Origin: Delphinus delphis
Taxonomy: Eukaryota; Chordata; Mammalia; Artiodactyla; Delphinidae
DNA: 64,000 nt
Assembly: GCF_949987515.2 (NCBI RefSeq)
Contig: NC_082684.1
Span: 18,405,701-18,469,700 of the forward strand
Reading direction: 5' to 3'
The translations under genes were made by a program, and so were the position numbers. The notes under the pieces were generated by a model. The model saw only the letters and a program-made list of their open reading frames with translations. It did no database searches and was not told the origin of the DNA. Positions within the stretch are counted from its first letter, which is position 1; each line of letters begins with the position of its first letter. Positions 11,500-23,192 of this stretch are shown here, in pieces.

Positions 11500-11897
11500 T
11501 ACATGGGGATCAGACTGTAGACATAAGCTGCTCTGTCTTACACATTTCTGAGAACCATCTTCAAAAAAAATGGGAACAAATGGATCCTGGAACTAAACAT
11601 TAATTTTATGTAAAACAATAAAGATAATGCTGATCGGACCACTGCATGACAAATTTCAAGATGACTGTCAGAGCTGACTGTGCTGTTCTGTGTGTAGCCC
11701 CCTCCCTCCACCTTTAAAATCCCCTTTAAAATCTCTTGCCCTCTGATTGACAATGGGAAGTTGGTTCTTTGGGACGTGAGTCCACCTTCTTCCTAGGATT
11801 GCCAGCTTCCTCAATAAAGCTATCTTTTACCCAACATATGTCTCTCAGTATTGGATTCTTGAGTGACGAGCAGCTGAACCTGAGTTTGGTAACTCCT
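11500..11897 (+). mobile_element. ERV1-like solitary LTR remnant
   Basis: The 3' part has LTR architecture: 'gtgtagccccctccctcc', then a weak TATA-like 'ctttaaaatc' pair (about 11713-11732), then 'gccagcttcctcaataaagc' with an AATAAA signal (about 11812), then a U5-like 'ttggattcttgagtg' stretch ending near 'cctgagtttggtaac'. Class I endogenous retroviral LTRs have this order. No internal retroviral genes are seen, so it is probably a solo LTR. The left edge and target duplication were not resolved, and the family is not named. Confidence 0.5.
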
Positions 11898-12289
11898 CCA
11901 TTCCAAGGCACTGGGGAGTGCATGAAGGCTGACATCCTTTTCCTTCAAATGAAATGTTTGTCCTCAGAAAATAGAAACTTTAGTGATTCTAAGGTGGAAT
12001 TTGTAATAGCCCAGGAAGCTGGCAGAGAGGAAAGCTGGGACATTTGCTTGAAATCACAGTGATGGTTGAGACATAGTGAGATGGGCTGCCTTATTTAATG
12101 TTCTTAAGAAGGTACATTGCTAAGACCATTCCCAAAGTAAAGGTAGATCAAAAGCCCTCAAAAGGTCCATTAACTTTCATCCAGTTATTCCATTTCCAGC
12201 AGCCTCTCCTCAGGAAATGATAAAAAAAATCACATAATTGTTTATTTGGTACTGATGAAGAAAAGAATAACACTCTCAATAATAGTAAG

Positions 12290-12525
12290 AACTAATTTAA
12301 TTAAACAGTTGCTATGTGTTGTACTGTGAAAAATATCTGACATGTCTTATCTCACTTAATCTTCCCAGCCAGCCTCTGAACTAAATATTATTTAACTTTA
12401 CTAACTTTAACAGTGGGAAAAAGGAGACAGAAAGTTTGAAATATCAATTTTAAATTAACACAGCTAGGGAGCTGTGGATGTAGGTTGTCTGACACAGGTT
12501 TGTAGCTCTTGTGCAGTGCATACCC
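12290..12525 (-). mobile_element. MIR remnant, antisense
   Basis: The plus strand shows the complement of MIR: 'gttgctatgtgttgtac', 'cttatctcacttaatcttcc', 'cagtgggaaaaaggagacag' and 'acacagctagggagctgtgg'. It is strongly diverged. Confidence 0.65.
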
Positions 12526-13109
12526 TACACATTTGTACATGGAAGCCATAGTCTGACTCCAGTGGTCATATCCTTAAACTCTACAATGAAAATTGCCTCT
12601 TCAAGAATGCTCACAGTCACGTTTATCTAGGAGCTCCTCTGCATTGCCCTGATTAAATGTTAAAGTTCCTTAGAAAGAATTGAAGTCTGTAAGACAGGAG
12701 GTACTGGGGGGAACAGGGGACTAGGAAATATTATCTCTCAGGCACATGGTGAGAATAGATTTCCTGGTCCCCTTGTGGTTGTTAGACTCTGAGTCTAATT
12801 CGGTGACATGAATTGGGAGTGGAAATGACGCATTTCTCTTCTGGGCTAGAGCACTTAATTACCATGTGAAATCCTGTGAAATGCTCTGTCCTGCTACAGC
12901 AAACTGCAATTTTCCAGATTGTGGCTGTTCTGTCTGTCTTGGTCCCAGCCTGAAGATGACAATGATGTTGGACAGAGCCCTAGTCAACCCACACGTGGAA
13001 GAAATAAACCTTGTTCAGTCAAGCCACTGGGATTTGAAATTGTTTCATACCACAGCATGACCTAGCTGATCCAAATGGAAGAATCAAACATTCTATCCCA
13101 CAATCTACT
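12526..13109. other. Unique sequence, nothing recognised
   Basis: Mixed composition. The 64-codon frame at 12866-13060 has no recognisable domain. Confidence 0.4.
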
Positions 13110-13255
13110 ACTAACATTGTGATCAAACATTTGAGCCTCTTATTTCTTGTCTATAAAATGAGGCTACCAAGGCCTTTTTATAGGTTTGTTGCTAAGATCA
13201 AATGAGATAAAATACTACACAAATAGAAAATATTACTTAATGTGATGCTTTGCTC
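13110..13255 (+). mobile_element. MIR remnant
   Basis: 'gagcctcttatttcttgtct' followed by 'ataaaatgaggctacc' and 'ttgctaagatcaaatgagat' follows the sense order of the MIR core and 3' part. Confidence 0.6.
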
Positions 13256-14093
13256 CTTTGTAGTTTCTAGAATTGCATCATACAGTAAAGTTTGTGAAAA
13301 TTCAGGCTAGTTTTATGGTTATTTAAGGATTATTGATGTGTTTAAGGCCTACAAAGGTGTTTTATCTTTTCTAACATTGAACATAATGACATGGTACTTT
13401 CCTTTCATAAAATTATATTCTCTGGAGCCGAGGTAAATGGATACTGGGATATAGTATCCAGATAAAAAGCTCAGAAAGCAGTAAGCTATTGTGAACTAGG
13501 AATGGCATCATGAACATTTGATTATTGTCTGAAATAACAGCTTAATACCAATCCAGCTATTGTTAAATTATTATATAAATTATAATAATAAAATGATGAT
13601 GCTCTGGAGATACTACATTTTTGAAAGATTAAAAATTTGAAGTTCTGTTCAGAAGATTAACTTAATCAGTTATCTGAGAGTACATTTTGCATCTTAAATG
13701 CATTGGTGGGCACATCAGGAAGTTATCCTATTTAGCACTGCCAAACGATTGAGCTTTTAAAAGAAAATTCTGTCCATGATGGTTTTTCATTCTGTGATAT
13801 TGCAAATGGTTAAATCAATTAAAATCGCTTTTAAAGAAAGTATAGTCAAATTCAATTCAACAAATGCCTTTTAGGGACTAGTAGGGGCTATATCCTTGAT
13901 CATGTACCAGGGATACAGAGGTAGAAAAAAATAGACAAAATCTCTGCCTACAGGAATATTACAGCATATAAAAGTTAATGAACATTGAACATTTCATTAC
14001 AAATGATACAAATGTAGAAAGGGCTATATTTTGCCTATTATAAGGTTTTGGGTTTCCCCTCCAACTGACTATAGGGAAGTCTCCATGCAGGTG
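13256..14093. other. Mostly unique sequence around the old repeat at 13.9 kb
   Basis: Includes an AT-rich patch at about 13565-13600 ('ttattatataaattataata'). No gene signal. Confidence 0.35.
13850..13945. mobile_element. Ancient interspersed repeat, family not named
   Basis: 'ttcaacaaatgccttttagg ... accagggatacagaggtag ... agacaaaatctctgcct' follows a pattern common in placental genomes ('caaatatttattgag ... ctggggatac ... aatccctgcc'). I do not assign it to a family. Confidence 0.4.
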
Positions 14094-14853
14094 AGAAAAT
14101 TGGTCTTTTTTTCCCCCAGCTGTATTGAGATACAATTGACGTATAACACTGTGTATGTTTATATAGGTATATACTGCCAAATAATTGTCACAATAAAGTT
14201 AGTTAACAAACCTATGACTTCACATAGTTACAATTTTGTGTGTGTGTGGTGAGAACTTTTAAAATCTCTTAACAACTTTTAAATATGCAACATGATATTG
14301 TTAACTATAGATACTGTGCTGTATATTACATAAAATTTTATTTATCTTATAAGTGGAGGTTTTTACCTTTTGACCACCTTTACTCACCCACCCCTAACTT
14401 TCCCTCCTCCCAGAAACCACCAACCTGTTCTGTTTCTATGTGTTTGGTGTTTTTATATTCCACATATACGTGAGATCATACAGTATTTGCCTTTCTCTCT
14501 CTGACTTATTTCACTTAGCATAATGTCTTTACGGATCATCCATGTTGTCAAAAATGGCCGAGTTTCCTTCTTTTTTATGGTTGAATAATATTCCATTGTT
14601 TATATATACTATGTTTTCTTTATCCATTCATTCTTTGATGGATACTTAGGATGTTTTCATATCTTAGCTATTGTGAATGATGCTACAGTGAATATAGGGT
14701 TGCAGATATCTCTTCAAGACAGTGATTTTGTTTCCTTCGGGTTTATACCCAGAAGTTGAACTGTTGTATCATATGGTAGTTCTATTTATAATTTTCTGAG
14801 GAAACTCCATACTTCCATAATGGCTGCACCAATTTACAAAGAATATTGGTCTT
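14094..14853 (-). mobile_element. 5'-truncated L1, antisense, with target-site duplication
   Basis: The plus strand is the complement of an L1 3' end. It opens with a degraded tail 'tttttttccccc', then 'agctgtattgagatacaatt', 'tgagatcatacagtatttgc', 'tgacttatttcacttagcat', 'gttgaataatattccattg', and ends in the ORF2 region 'ggctgcaccaattt'. A 14-bp direct repeat with one mismatch flanks it (14094-14107 agaaaattggtctt; 14840-14853 agaatattggtctt). It is an inactive copy, older than the L1s at 25 and 31 kb judging by divergence. Confidence 0.9.
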
Positions 14854-17619
14854 AATTCTCAAATTTCAAAACAAATAGTCAACTCTCCCTGACCAACTTG
14901 TACCTAAAGTTTATAGATACTTCTTTAAGTAGTAATTCAAAATATGTATATCCTTGAATTGTATATTATAAAACTCTCCAACATTAGAAATTATATCTAT
15001 TATAGATAATCTTGAGACCATTCTACTTACTTGGCATTGTAAGTATTCTTATAGTAGCCTTGTATGTATAATTGTATCCTTGCATGAAATTAAATAAACA
15101 GAAAATTATACACATGGATTTTGTTAGCTTAGGCTTTGATTCATTTATTTGTGCTTCAGTGTAATGGCATTGGTCATTATCAACTGATCCCAGAAATAAT
15201 CAAATGAGGCTCACTTTCATGATACCTCAGATTTGCTCAAGGTGCCTCCTGTGTATGATTCCGTGTGATGAAATCCTTTCCAACAATGTTTTTTAAACAA
15301 GGAGTGTGTATTCCTGGCAATTTGTAATCAGTAGTTGGTGGGTTTTTACATGTATATTTTGAATATACATCAATTTGTTTTTACATTGTGATTAAGATGC
15401 ACATCTCAGGTTGAGCTTCTGTTTTAGAATATGATAGTAGAAAATATTTCTTTTAAATAAATGCTGTATTAATTTCTATCAGACAAAAATGTGTATAATT
15501 CATCATATTTTCTTTTTTTCTCCATCTGCCAGGAAGCTCTAATTCAAAAATCAAGTGGATGATGATATTACTTCTGCCATCCTTAGTGGCTGACATATTT
15601 GCATTGCTCTTTAATTTATGGCTTTAATTTCCTGTCCTTATTCTAATGAGAATGTTCTTATTGAATATGCCTTTTATCTCATATCATCTCTAAATGGTTT
15701 TGTAGTGAGAAGAGTAATAAGGAAATAAGTGAAATATAGTCACAATGTCCCAAATACTTCATTTTGCCATTCAGCTTTTTTTCTGTTGGGTGTTAACACC
15801 TGCATGAGCTCTTGAAATATTTTTACCCACTGTATAGTTTAACATTCTGGTACCTCAAGGCATCTTGACATCCTGTAAACTTTTAACACCCAATCATTTT
15901 GTGAAATATATAAGAAAAATCACAGCTGAAAAGCTTAGACGAAGGTAAGCCAGAGACAAAATTAATTCCTAATATGGTATTTTCTCTTTCAATGAGAGAA
16001 AGAAAAAGTAGCCCCAGAGACTTTAGTAATTGATTTAAAATTACCCAGGGTCGGTTCTGTTGAAGAGGTACATTTCACAAGTAGAAAAGATGAAAGAAAT
16101 CTTCTCAGGTCTGGACTTATAACTCAGCTTTTGGAATTCAAAGAAGAAGTGTCACTAGCTGAGTCACCAGCTGTTTTTTATCTCACGTGGCAATCAGTAA
16201 TCCAGGTAAACATTAACTCAGAGTAAATCCAGTATCTTGGTACCTTCATTTCTGCAGGTCTGAAGAGGCCAGTCTTTTCCTTGGGAAGACAATAACTGTT
16301 TTTAATCAGTGCTCTTAATAAAGTAAAAGCAGTCTTAACAGCCTGGCACACTCCCAGTGAAGGTCATCTCTGTCCCCTCCTGTCATAACCAACCCACTGG
16401 GTTGACTCTGTTCTCCTCCTGACACCTCTGAGAACCACAGCTACTTAGGAGCAATGTTCAGCTCTTCTGAAACACAAATTTCCAACCCCGGAGAATGTCC
16501 TGTGGCATATTTCTTGATTAGATGTTACTAGTGAGGTAATTTACAGGGAGTTAATTGGATTGAGATTTTAGTTTCCAATAAAATAAGGGTGATGAGAGTG
16601 AAAAAAATGAATGAGCTCATTGGTTCTTTAAAACACACCCTAAATCTCTGTCTTTTGATATTTCTAAAAACAAAATGACATCTGCAAGGTTTTTCTGTAG
16701 TTTTCACATAAACAAAATCAAATACACTGCTGCTATTGTCTTATTTCAAATTTCATAGCTTCTGCCAGCATCTACCATTCATGTCAACATGCAGTTAGCT
16801 ACCCACCCTGTTAGTGCAGGTTTCAGTAGAGAGAATTAGCCGTCTTTTCAACTTATTAAGAATTTGCCAGAGTGCAAATAGAAATACCAAACACAAAAGG
16901 GATTAGCTGAAATATTTCCTTGAGATTGGTGTTTGAAGTAAAACTCTTGGCACCCTTGAAACTAGGAGCTTATTATTGTTCTGATTAGTCATTTGTTAGG
17001 TGATACAATTTGTATTTCCTGCTCGTCTTTTTTTTTTCATAGTGTATGGATCATCTCCATTTGGCTTAAGGTAAATTCTGCTCTTCAAAGAAATAAAGGT
17101 TTTGCTAATATCAACTTTGCTTCTAGTAATAACAATTTCCTTTATGAAACCTTTTTTATTGAATGGAACTCAAAGCAGTTAGAGGATTACATAAAACCTA
17201 ATTCTATATTGACATTAAAAATCAAAAACCTTCTACTTCTTCTGAAATACCTATATTTTTTTTCTCGGTACTTCTGCTCAGCTAAATGGTGGCAAGTTCC
17301 AGACTTTTCAAATCTGCTCCCAAGTACCCTCCCTGTTCACCCTGCTCTTCAATCTGGATAATATCTTAGTATGGATTTCAGAAGTACTGCCTGATTTCTT
17401 AAGCTCTAGATGTTTGGTAGCCAAAGAAAGGTGTTGCTGTTACTTAAGTAAATAACTGAACTATCAAAATAAAAAAAGAACAAAGCTCTGAGACCATGTA
17501 GTACCTGCTTCCACTTCATTTCCATAATTATTCTTAATTGTTCTATGTCTCTTTTTCCCTAAAGGATATTATAAGAATTTTTCTAGACATTCGTTAACTT
17601 TGATTTTTTTTCTCATCTT
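14854..17619. other. Long repeat-poor unique block
   Basis: About 2.7 kb in which I recognise no interspersed repeat. No exon is supported: the 122-codon frame at 16993-17361 has no recognisable domain and a low-complexity composition. One sub-region at 16120-16300 is listed separately. Confidence 0.4.
16120..16300. promoter_or_regulatory. Candidate enhancer with AP-1 and E-box motifs
   Basis: Within 31 bp of unique sequence lie TGAGTCA (16160-16166, consensus AP-1), CAGCTG (16168-16173, E-box) and CACGTG (16184-16189, E-box). The AP-1 site sits between short inverted flanks (agctg...cagct). A dense cluster in repeat-poor DNA is suggestive, but conservation and activity are unknown. Confidence 0.25.
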
Positions 17620-17785
17620 TACTAAGGTATAATTTACATACTATAAAATTCACATTACAAAGTTCAATTCAACCATTTTTAATAAATTTAGAGAGTGTGC
17701 AACTATCACCACTGTCCACACTTAGAATATTTCCACCATCTTCTGAAATTCCCCAGGACCCATTTGTAGTCAGCTTGCCCATGGA
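17620..17785 (-). mobile_element. Old L1 (L1M-type) fragment, antisense
   Basis: 'actaaggtataatttacata', 'ataaaattcacattac', 'gagtgtgcaactatcaccac' and 'caggacccatttgtagtcag' match the complement of an L1M 3' region. Confidence 0.75.
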
Positions 17786-17999
17786 GCACGGGGCTAAGAG
17801 GGAAAAGAAAGTTTTCCTTAAAAGTCAATGCCATTGTGAGGGCTGTATCATGGGCAGAATGAATGCTTGGACAGTGAATTTACAATGGACTTGGAGGAAT
17901 TGAAGGTATTGTGATGAAGAATTATTTCTAATTCGTAATAAGTAACCATGCAGGAGATGATGGGAGGAGCTGGAATTTCATGGGACACACAGATGAAGA

Positions 18000-18235
18000 T
18001 CACTGAAAGCAAATACTTACATAGTGGGAATGCTGTACCAGGTACTGTTCTAACCCCTTTAATGTAGGTTTATTTACGTAATACACACAATAACCCTATG
18101 AACTAGTACTACAACTATCCCCATTTCACAGATAAGAAAACTGAAGCCCAGACAAAGTAAATAAGGAGATAAGGGATGGAATTTGTATTCAAATGCAGGA
18201 AGTTTCACTCTAAAATCCACCTGGTCACAGACTAC
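18000..18235 (-). mobile_element. MIR remnant, antisense
   Basis: 'ggtactgttctaacccctt', 'caataaccctatgaactagt', 'ccccatttcacagataagaa' and 'aactgaagcccagacaaag' are the complement of the MIR core. Fairly well preserved for its age. Confidence 0.8.
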
Positions 18236-19739
18236 TCTACAATTCTTATCAGTGTCACCTGGGTTACAAAATTGGACTAAATAAGAGGTAAACATTGTAT
18301 AAGTTGGAGTAGTTGAGGTTCTGGGGCCCAAATAAGTAGAGCAGGAAAGAGGCACCCCTGTGCAATTTTAAGGTTGTTTCAACCTGGCTGCTCTACGCAC
18401 GGGTAATGTAAGCAGAGGTGTTTGTGCAAAGTTAAAAGTTTTGGGTGGAGTGAGAAGGAAGCACTAAATGGGGAGCAACGAGGGAAGCACAAAGGCAACA
18501 ATTTTGCATCTTGGGACTAGTCTCCTCTGGCAAAGACCTGTGCTCTCCATTTCTGCAAACAAACCAATATCCGCTAATGACTTTGCATCCATGATTGCTT
18601 GATATCTTTCTAGTCATCTTTTTTTCTTGATCTGCTCAATTAATATTTTCCTTTTCCTAGATTCCCCCTCCTTACTCAGCGCATTTTATACTCTTTTTCC
18701 AGATGTGTGACAACCACTTCTTGGGCTCTAAACAGATTTCAGACTAATTTGTTTAATGGTTATGTGTTCTATTTTTGCTGATACTGGAGGATTTTAGAAG
18801 TCTAAGGAGACTTCCATGGAAGCTGTTCTGTGGTAACTTGAGTTCCAAGTTTGAGAAAATATGTCCTGGCAGCTTTGAGAACTCAGGTACTTCCTGGAGT
18901 CCAGAGCCAAAATGGGAAATGCAGCTGGGGCAGATGTTCTGGACTTCAAGTTGCCTTCTTGGTTTTAAAAGCTGAGGGGTTCAGATCAATTAAGGGTTCC
19001 TGCAAAGCTAAGCCAGGTGAAGTGATGGAAGCAGTCCTTATAAATGCATTTCCATGTACTCACTGCCCCGGCTGTTAGGAGTATTTTGGCAACAGTTTGA
19101 GAAGTGGAGGCATATTTGATACCTAATAAGTAAAAGAGGAAAAGGAAAGGAAGATGCATTATTATAGGCAACAACAAATGTACATTAAAACTATCCTGTT
19201 GGAATGATGTGCAGGCTTGGAAGATCTTTTTCAGGGAAATAGAGTCACCCATATTAACTTATCTTAAAACATCACAACAAAGGTGTGCCTTTAAGGGACA
19301 GATGGAAAAGAATATCCATTCCAGTAATGTTTCTTTCCAAAGAGGTAAGTACCTAGTTCTTGTTAACTTTTATCAATCAAACCACATCAATATAGAATGC
19401 TCTGTTTCTGAGACCAGGAAATCCCAGTATAGAAAATATATATATATATGCTCTTACCCATTTAATATGCCTACAGTTCTCTTTTCAACACATTACTTAA
19501 TTTTAGTTCTTAGTTTCTAAGATAAAATATGTCTTTTCTGAGAAATAAATGCTATAGAAGGAATTTCCCATGTTTTTGTTTTTTCTTAGCTTTTTAACCA
19601 CAGTTAGAGTTTCCCTAATTGTTGCTTGAATAATTGTATCATATTTTGTAAGAATAATTTCATTTGTTATCAATTTAAAATTATGGCCTAGTAGATAGCA
19701 TGCTTAAAACAAATATAACAAGAACACATGAAATAGTAA
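18236..19739. other. Unique sequence, nothing recognised
   Basis: No interspersed repeat or exon signal. A (TA)n stub lies near 19438-19449. Confidence 0.4.
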
Positions 19740-19905
19740 GTTAAACTAATGCTTATTGGGTACCTTCAGTATGCTGGGTTGTGTGCTGTGTACAAAGGTC
19801 TCTAGACCAGAAGCAGTAGATTTGGCCTCTATTTCTGACTCTCTTTGTAGCTATGTGACAGTAAGAAAGTTTCAGTTCCTTGGTTGCTTCATCTGTAAAA
19901 TTAAT
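19740..19905 (+). mobile_element. Probable MIR remnant
   Basis: 'gtagctatgtgacagtaag', 'tttcagttccttggttgc' and 'ttcatctgtaaaatt' follow the MIR core in sense order. Confidence 0.5.
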
Positions 19906-19914
19906 TTTATTTTA

Positions 19915-20535
19915 TTAGGGCGCTTCTAGATTTGCGAGCAGGAGAAATCAACTCTGGCTAATTTAAAGAGAAAAGAGATGCATCAAAGGGTACAGATTAA
20001 AGGTAGTTCACAGATCCCTGGGGATGACCAGAGACCTGGGCTTGGAAGTCAAGGAGGTGGAAATAACATAATCAGGCCGGGGAGCTGACACTTTGGAAAC
20101 AGCATTCCTTCGTCTTTGGGCAGGGACTCTACCACCTTGTAGCACTGAACCAATCAGAGCTCACTGCTAAAACCACTATTGCTGCCTCCTCCGGAAACTA
20201 TTACAGCTGCCACCACGCTTGTCTACAGGGATGCCGAGAAACTCCTGCTTCCTTGTGCCCCTGGTCTGGCCCAGGCATGTCTGATTGACAGGGCCAGGGT
20301 GCCATGCCTATGTCCCAGCAGCGGGCATGGGGGCTGGGGTAGAGGAGCACAAGGCAAAGATCTTGCTTTGCTCCCTCTGAAAGGTAGGCAATGCCCCCAA
20401 TATAAAGAATGTTCTGGCACTGAACAGCGGAAAAATATACCGCGGAAAGAAACATTTCAAATTCTAGCATCTTCTAGAATACGCAAAGTAATTTGGAGGC
20501 TGGTGTTCCTGGAAACGTCCTCTTGATTGCCTGTT
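19915..20535. mobile_element. Possible old interspersed repeat, unnamed
   Basis: The segment opens 'gcaggagaaatcaactctgg' and later has 'ctgattgacagggccagg'. Both phrases resemble a repeat I have met in other placental genomes but cannot name. It is more GC-rich than its neighbours. The 115-codon frame inside it is not a recognisable protein. Confidence 0.3.
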
Positions 20536-20538
20536 GTC

Positions 20539-20781
20539 CTGGTGTAGTTCTTTTTTTTTTATTATTATTATTATTTTTTTTTTATTTGCGGTATGCAGGC
20601 CTCTCACTTGTGTGGCCTCTCCTGTTGCGGAGCACAGGCTCCGGACGCACAAGCTCAGCGGCCATGGCTCACGGGCCCAGCCGCTCTGCGGCATGTGGAA
20701 TTTTCCCGGATCGGTGTCCCCTGCATCGGCAGGCGGACTCTCAACCACTGCGCCACCTGGGAAGCCCCTGTTGTAGTTCTT
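20539..20781 (-). mobile_element. CHR-type SINE with deleted B box, antisense
   Basis: The element body (about 20553-20767) matches the other CHR SINEs except for a 12-nt loss at the junction 20714/20715, which removes the B box (the 'gggttcgtgcc' region, complement strand). Its tail has turned into an ATT-rich microsatellite ('attattattattatt' inside T runs). A 14-bp target duplication flanks it (20539-20552 ctggtgtagttctt; 20768-20781 ctgttgtagttctt, one mismatch). Confidence 0.95.
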
Positions 20782-22109
20782 AATGGCACCTCATTTCACT
20801 TTCATTTATGTCCTGGTTTATCAGATAAATTATAAATTCAACCTACTTAGAAAGGATAACACCATTTCACGTACTAGGAGTATATATTTGCAATTCATTA
20901 CTATATTTCTATAGAATTTTGTTTATCTCAGATAGAGTTTGTAGCATATTATATTATCCTAACAACCATCCCACAGGGTCGCCAGGGCAGGTATCATCAG
21001 CTCCTCTTTATAAGAAGGAAGGAAGACAAGGGCATTCGATGCTACTCTCTGCATGGCATAGAGGACGCTAGACCCTGCACCTCTGATTGCTCCAACCAAT
21101 GGGTCAAACATGCAACCTTCATGGTTATTAAAGTGAAACCTCACCTTTAAATCATGGGAGTTACCTGAGGATGACAGAGTGAAGAGGGATGCAAAAGTAG
21201 GAGGCTGAGATTTCAACTGTCATATTCTGTGCTCTAACCCAGAGCTTCTCAGCTTGGGGGGTGTCCCTCCAGGCTTGGGTGCAGGGAAATGGTGCTCCGT
21301 CAGTTCTCCAGCTTGGTTGGGGCCTGCAGCATCCGTCTGAGGTAAAAGCAAACTGCCCATTCTCTTTTCTATTGTGTTGTGTGCCCTGATTTGAAAATGC
21401 TTGGGAAGTACTGTTCTAGGCAATCGAGTAGATACTCTAATCCACTTGAAAGATATTTCTCACCCGTTTATTCATACAACGTCTACTAAGGGCTCAGATG
21501 TTCCAGATGTACTGCCAGCTGTGACAAATATAAAGGTGAAAACACTCAACTCCTGGCCCTGGTTTGTTGTCCACTGGGGGAGGCATCCAGGCATAGGGAC
21601 AAGAGATCAGATAAAGATGATCAGAGTGGTAGGTACAGGGGCTGTATGAATACTTAGAAGGGGCTCTTAGCCAGGTTTGCACGCAAGGGGTGCATGGGAG
21701 TCTTCTCAGAGTAGTTGATTTTTAGATTTGTAGATGATTTTTACTTTGAATCCTAAAGGAGTACAAGGAATTTTCCAGGCAAAAGGACAACAAGTGAAGA
21801 GGAGACCGTATTCTATGCAGAATGAGCAGCTGCATAAAGACCTGAAGACCCTAGAGGCCTCCCACTTTTCAGAGCATGCAAACACCTGAACACAGCAGAA
21901 GAGTAGGTTCGAGGTGGGTAGAGCTTAGAGACCACGAAAGGAAATCTCAAATCCTTCATGGCCTTCTAGATCATGAAGGGTCTTCCATGCTAGAGCCACA
22001 CTCTCTAGTCCTACTACAGTAATACATAAAACAATAGAATTTGTCTACTCTGTTTTCAGTAGCATTGACAATAATGGCCTAAAAGTTGACTCAAATAATT
22101 CCAATGAGG
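20782..22109. other. Mostly unique sequence
   Basis: A stretch near 21235-21420 ('agcttctcagcttgg ... aagtactgttctagg') may be a worn DNA-transposon copy, and 21480-21640 may be an old repeat of the type seen at 13.9 kb. Neither is firm. Confidence 0.3.
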
Positions 22110-22350
22110 ATACAAATGGTAGCTAATACCTATTAAGCTGTGGCTATATGGTAACAACTGTCCTAAGTACTTGATAACTATTCAGTAGTTTAATCCTCCT
22201 GACAACCGTATGAGGTAAGTATTATCAACCTCATACTGCAAATGAGGAAACTGAGACAGAGAAGTCTTTCCACATGTTACACAGAGCTGGAATTTGAACC
22301 CATGTAGTCTATGTCCCAGTCTTTGCTCTTAGAGACAATACTGCACCCTA
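22110..22350 (-). mobile_element. MIR remnant, antisense
   Basis: 'aactgtcctaagtacttgat', 'ttaatcctcctgacaacc', 'gtatgaggtaagtattat', 'gcaaatgaggaaactgagac', 'acacagagctggaatttg' and 'gaacccatgtagtct' follow the complement of a near-full MIR. Confidence 0.85.
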
Positions 22351-23192
22351 ATTACAAAATTCTGTTTAAGACATCTTCGTTATGAGAATGTCTTTGCTCT
22401 GTGAGTTCATGTGAATAATGTTATTTTGAATTGTTTGGAATTACAAGCAGTAGGGAAATTTTACTCATGCTTTAGAGTCATCAGGCTCGCTATCCCTAAA
22501 ATAAAGTCATCCAATTAGAAAGTGTATATCCTTGTCTCCTAAAAAAGATTGTTTCCTTATGGCACCTAACCACTCTGAGTTTTAGTTTTTCATCTAAAAG
22601 CCAAAGATGATAATATGTTGTTATTAGATGGTTTGGGGGCAATTGATATGTGCATAGTTTAGAATGTAATATGTGCGACTGAATCTGACACTACAAAATG
22701 AGGCATTTGCAATAATTTTACAATATAAGATGATGGGACTTCTGCTGAGGTTTATTTGTAAAACAAAGGAGAATGTTATCTTTTCCACACGCCTATCATT
22801 TAGCCTCGAGTTTATTTATTCCTTATTTCGTTGATTCTTTTTACTTAATAAGCTTGCTTTGAGTTACTTTGTTTCTGTCTCTGTCCTGGGTACTGCAGAG
22901 ACAATGGTGAACACTAAAATCCTTTGGTCCTGTGGAAGAGTCAGACACAGATGTAAATAGAAACTATAATGCAATATGCCAAACATACTGATTGTGCTAT
23001 GTATAGAATTTAATGGAAGCCCCAGTTAAGAAGGCCTTACCCAACCTAGAGCTTCAAGGGAAGAATTCACAGTAACGGGGTTGCCTCCAGATTTTGTCAG
23101 AATAAGTATCAGCAAAGCTTCAGTTAAATCAGGATAGAACTGGTTACTAGAAGAGCAAGATTCTGAGCTTTCCCCTCTGCTAATACATTCCA
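22351..23192. other. Unique sequence with two faint old repeats
   Basis: 22555-22670 has a MIR-like 'tgagttttagtttttcatct' patch. 22870-22990 ('cctgggtactgcagagac ... tggtgaacac') resembles the unnamed old repeat at 13.9 kb. Both calls are weak. Confidence 0.35.

Noticed and set aside
16993..17361. 122-codon plus-strand frame
   Set aside because: Composition reflects T-rich DNA. No family recognised.
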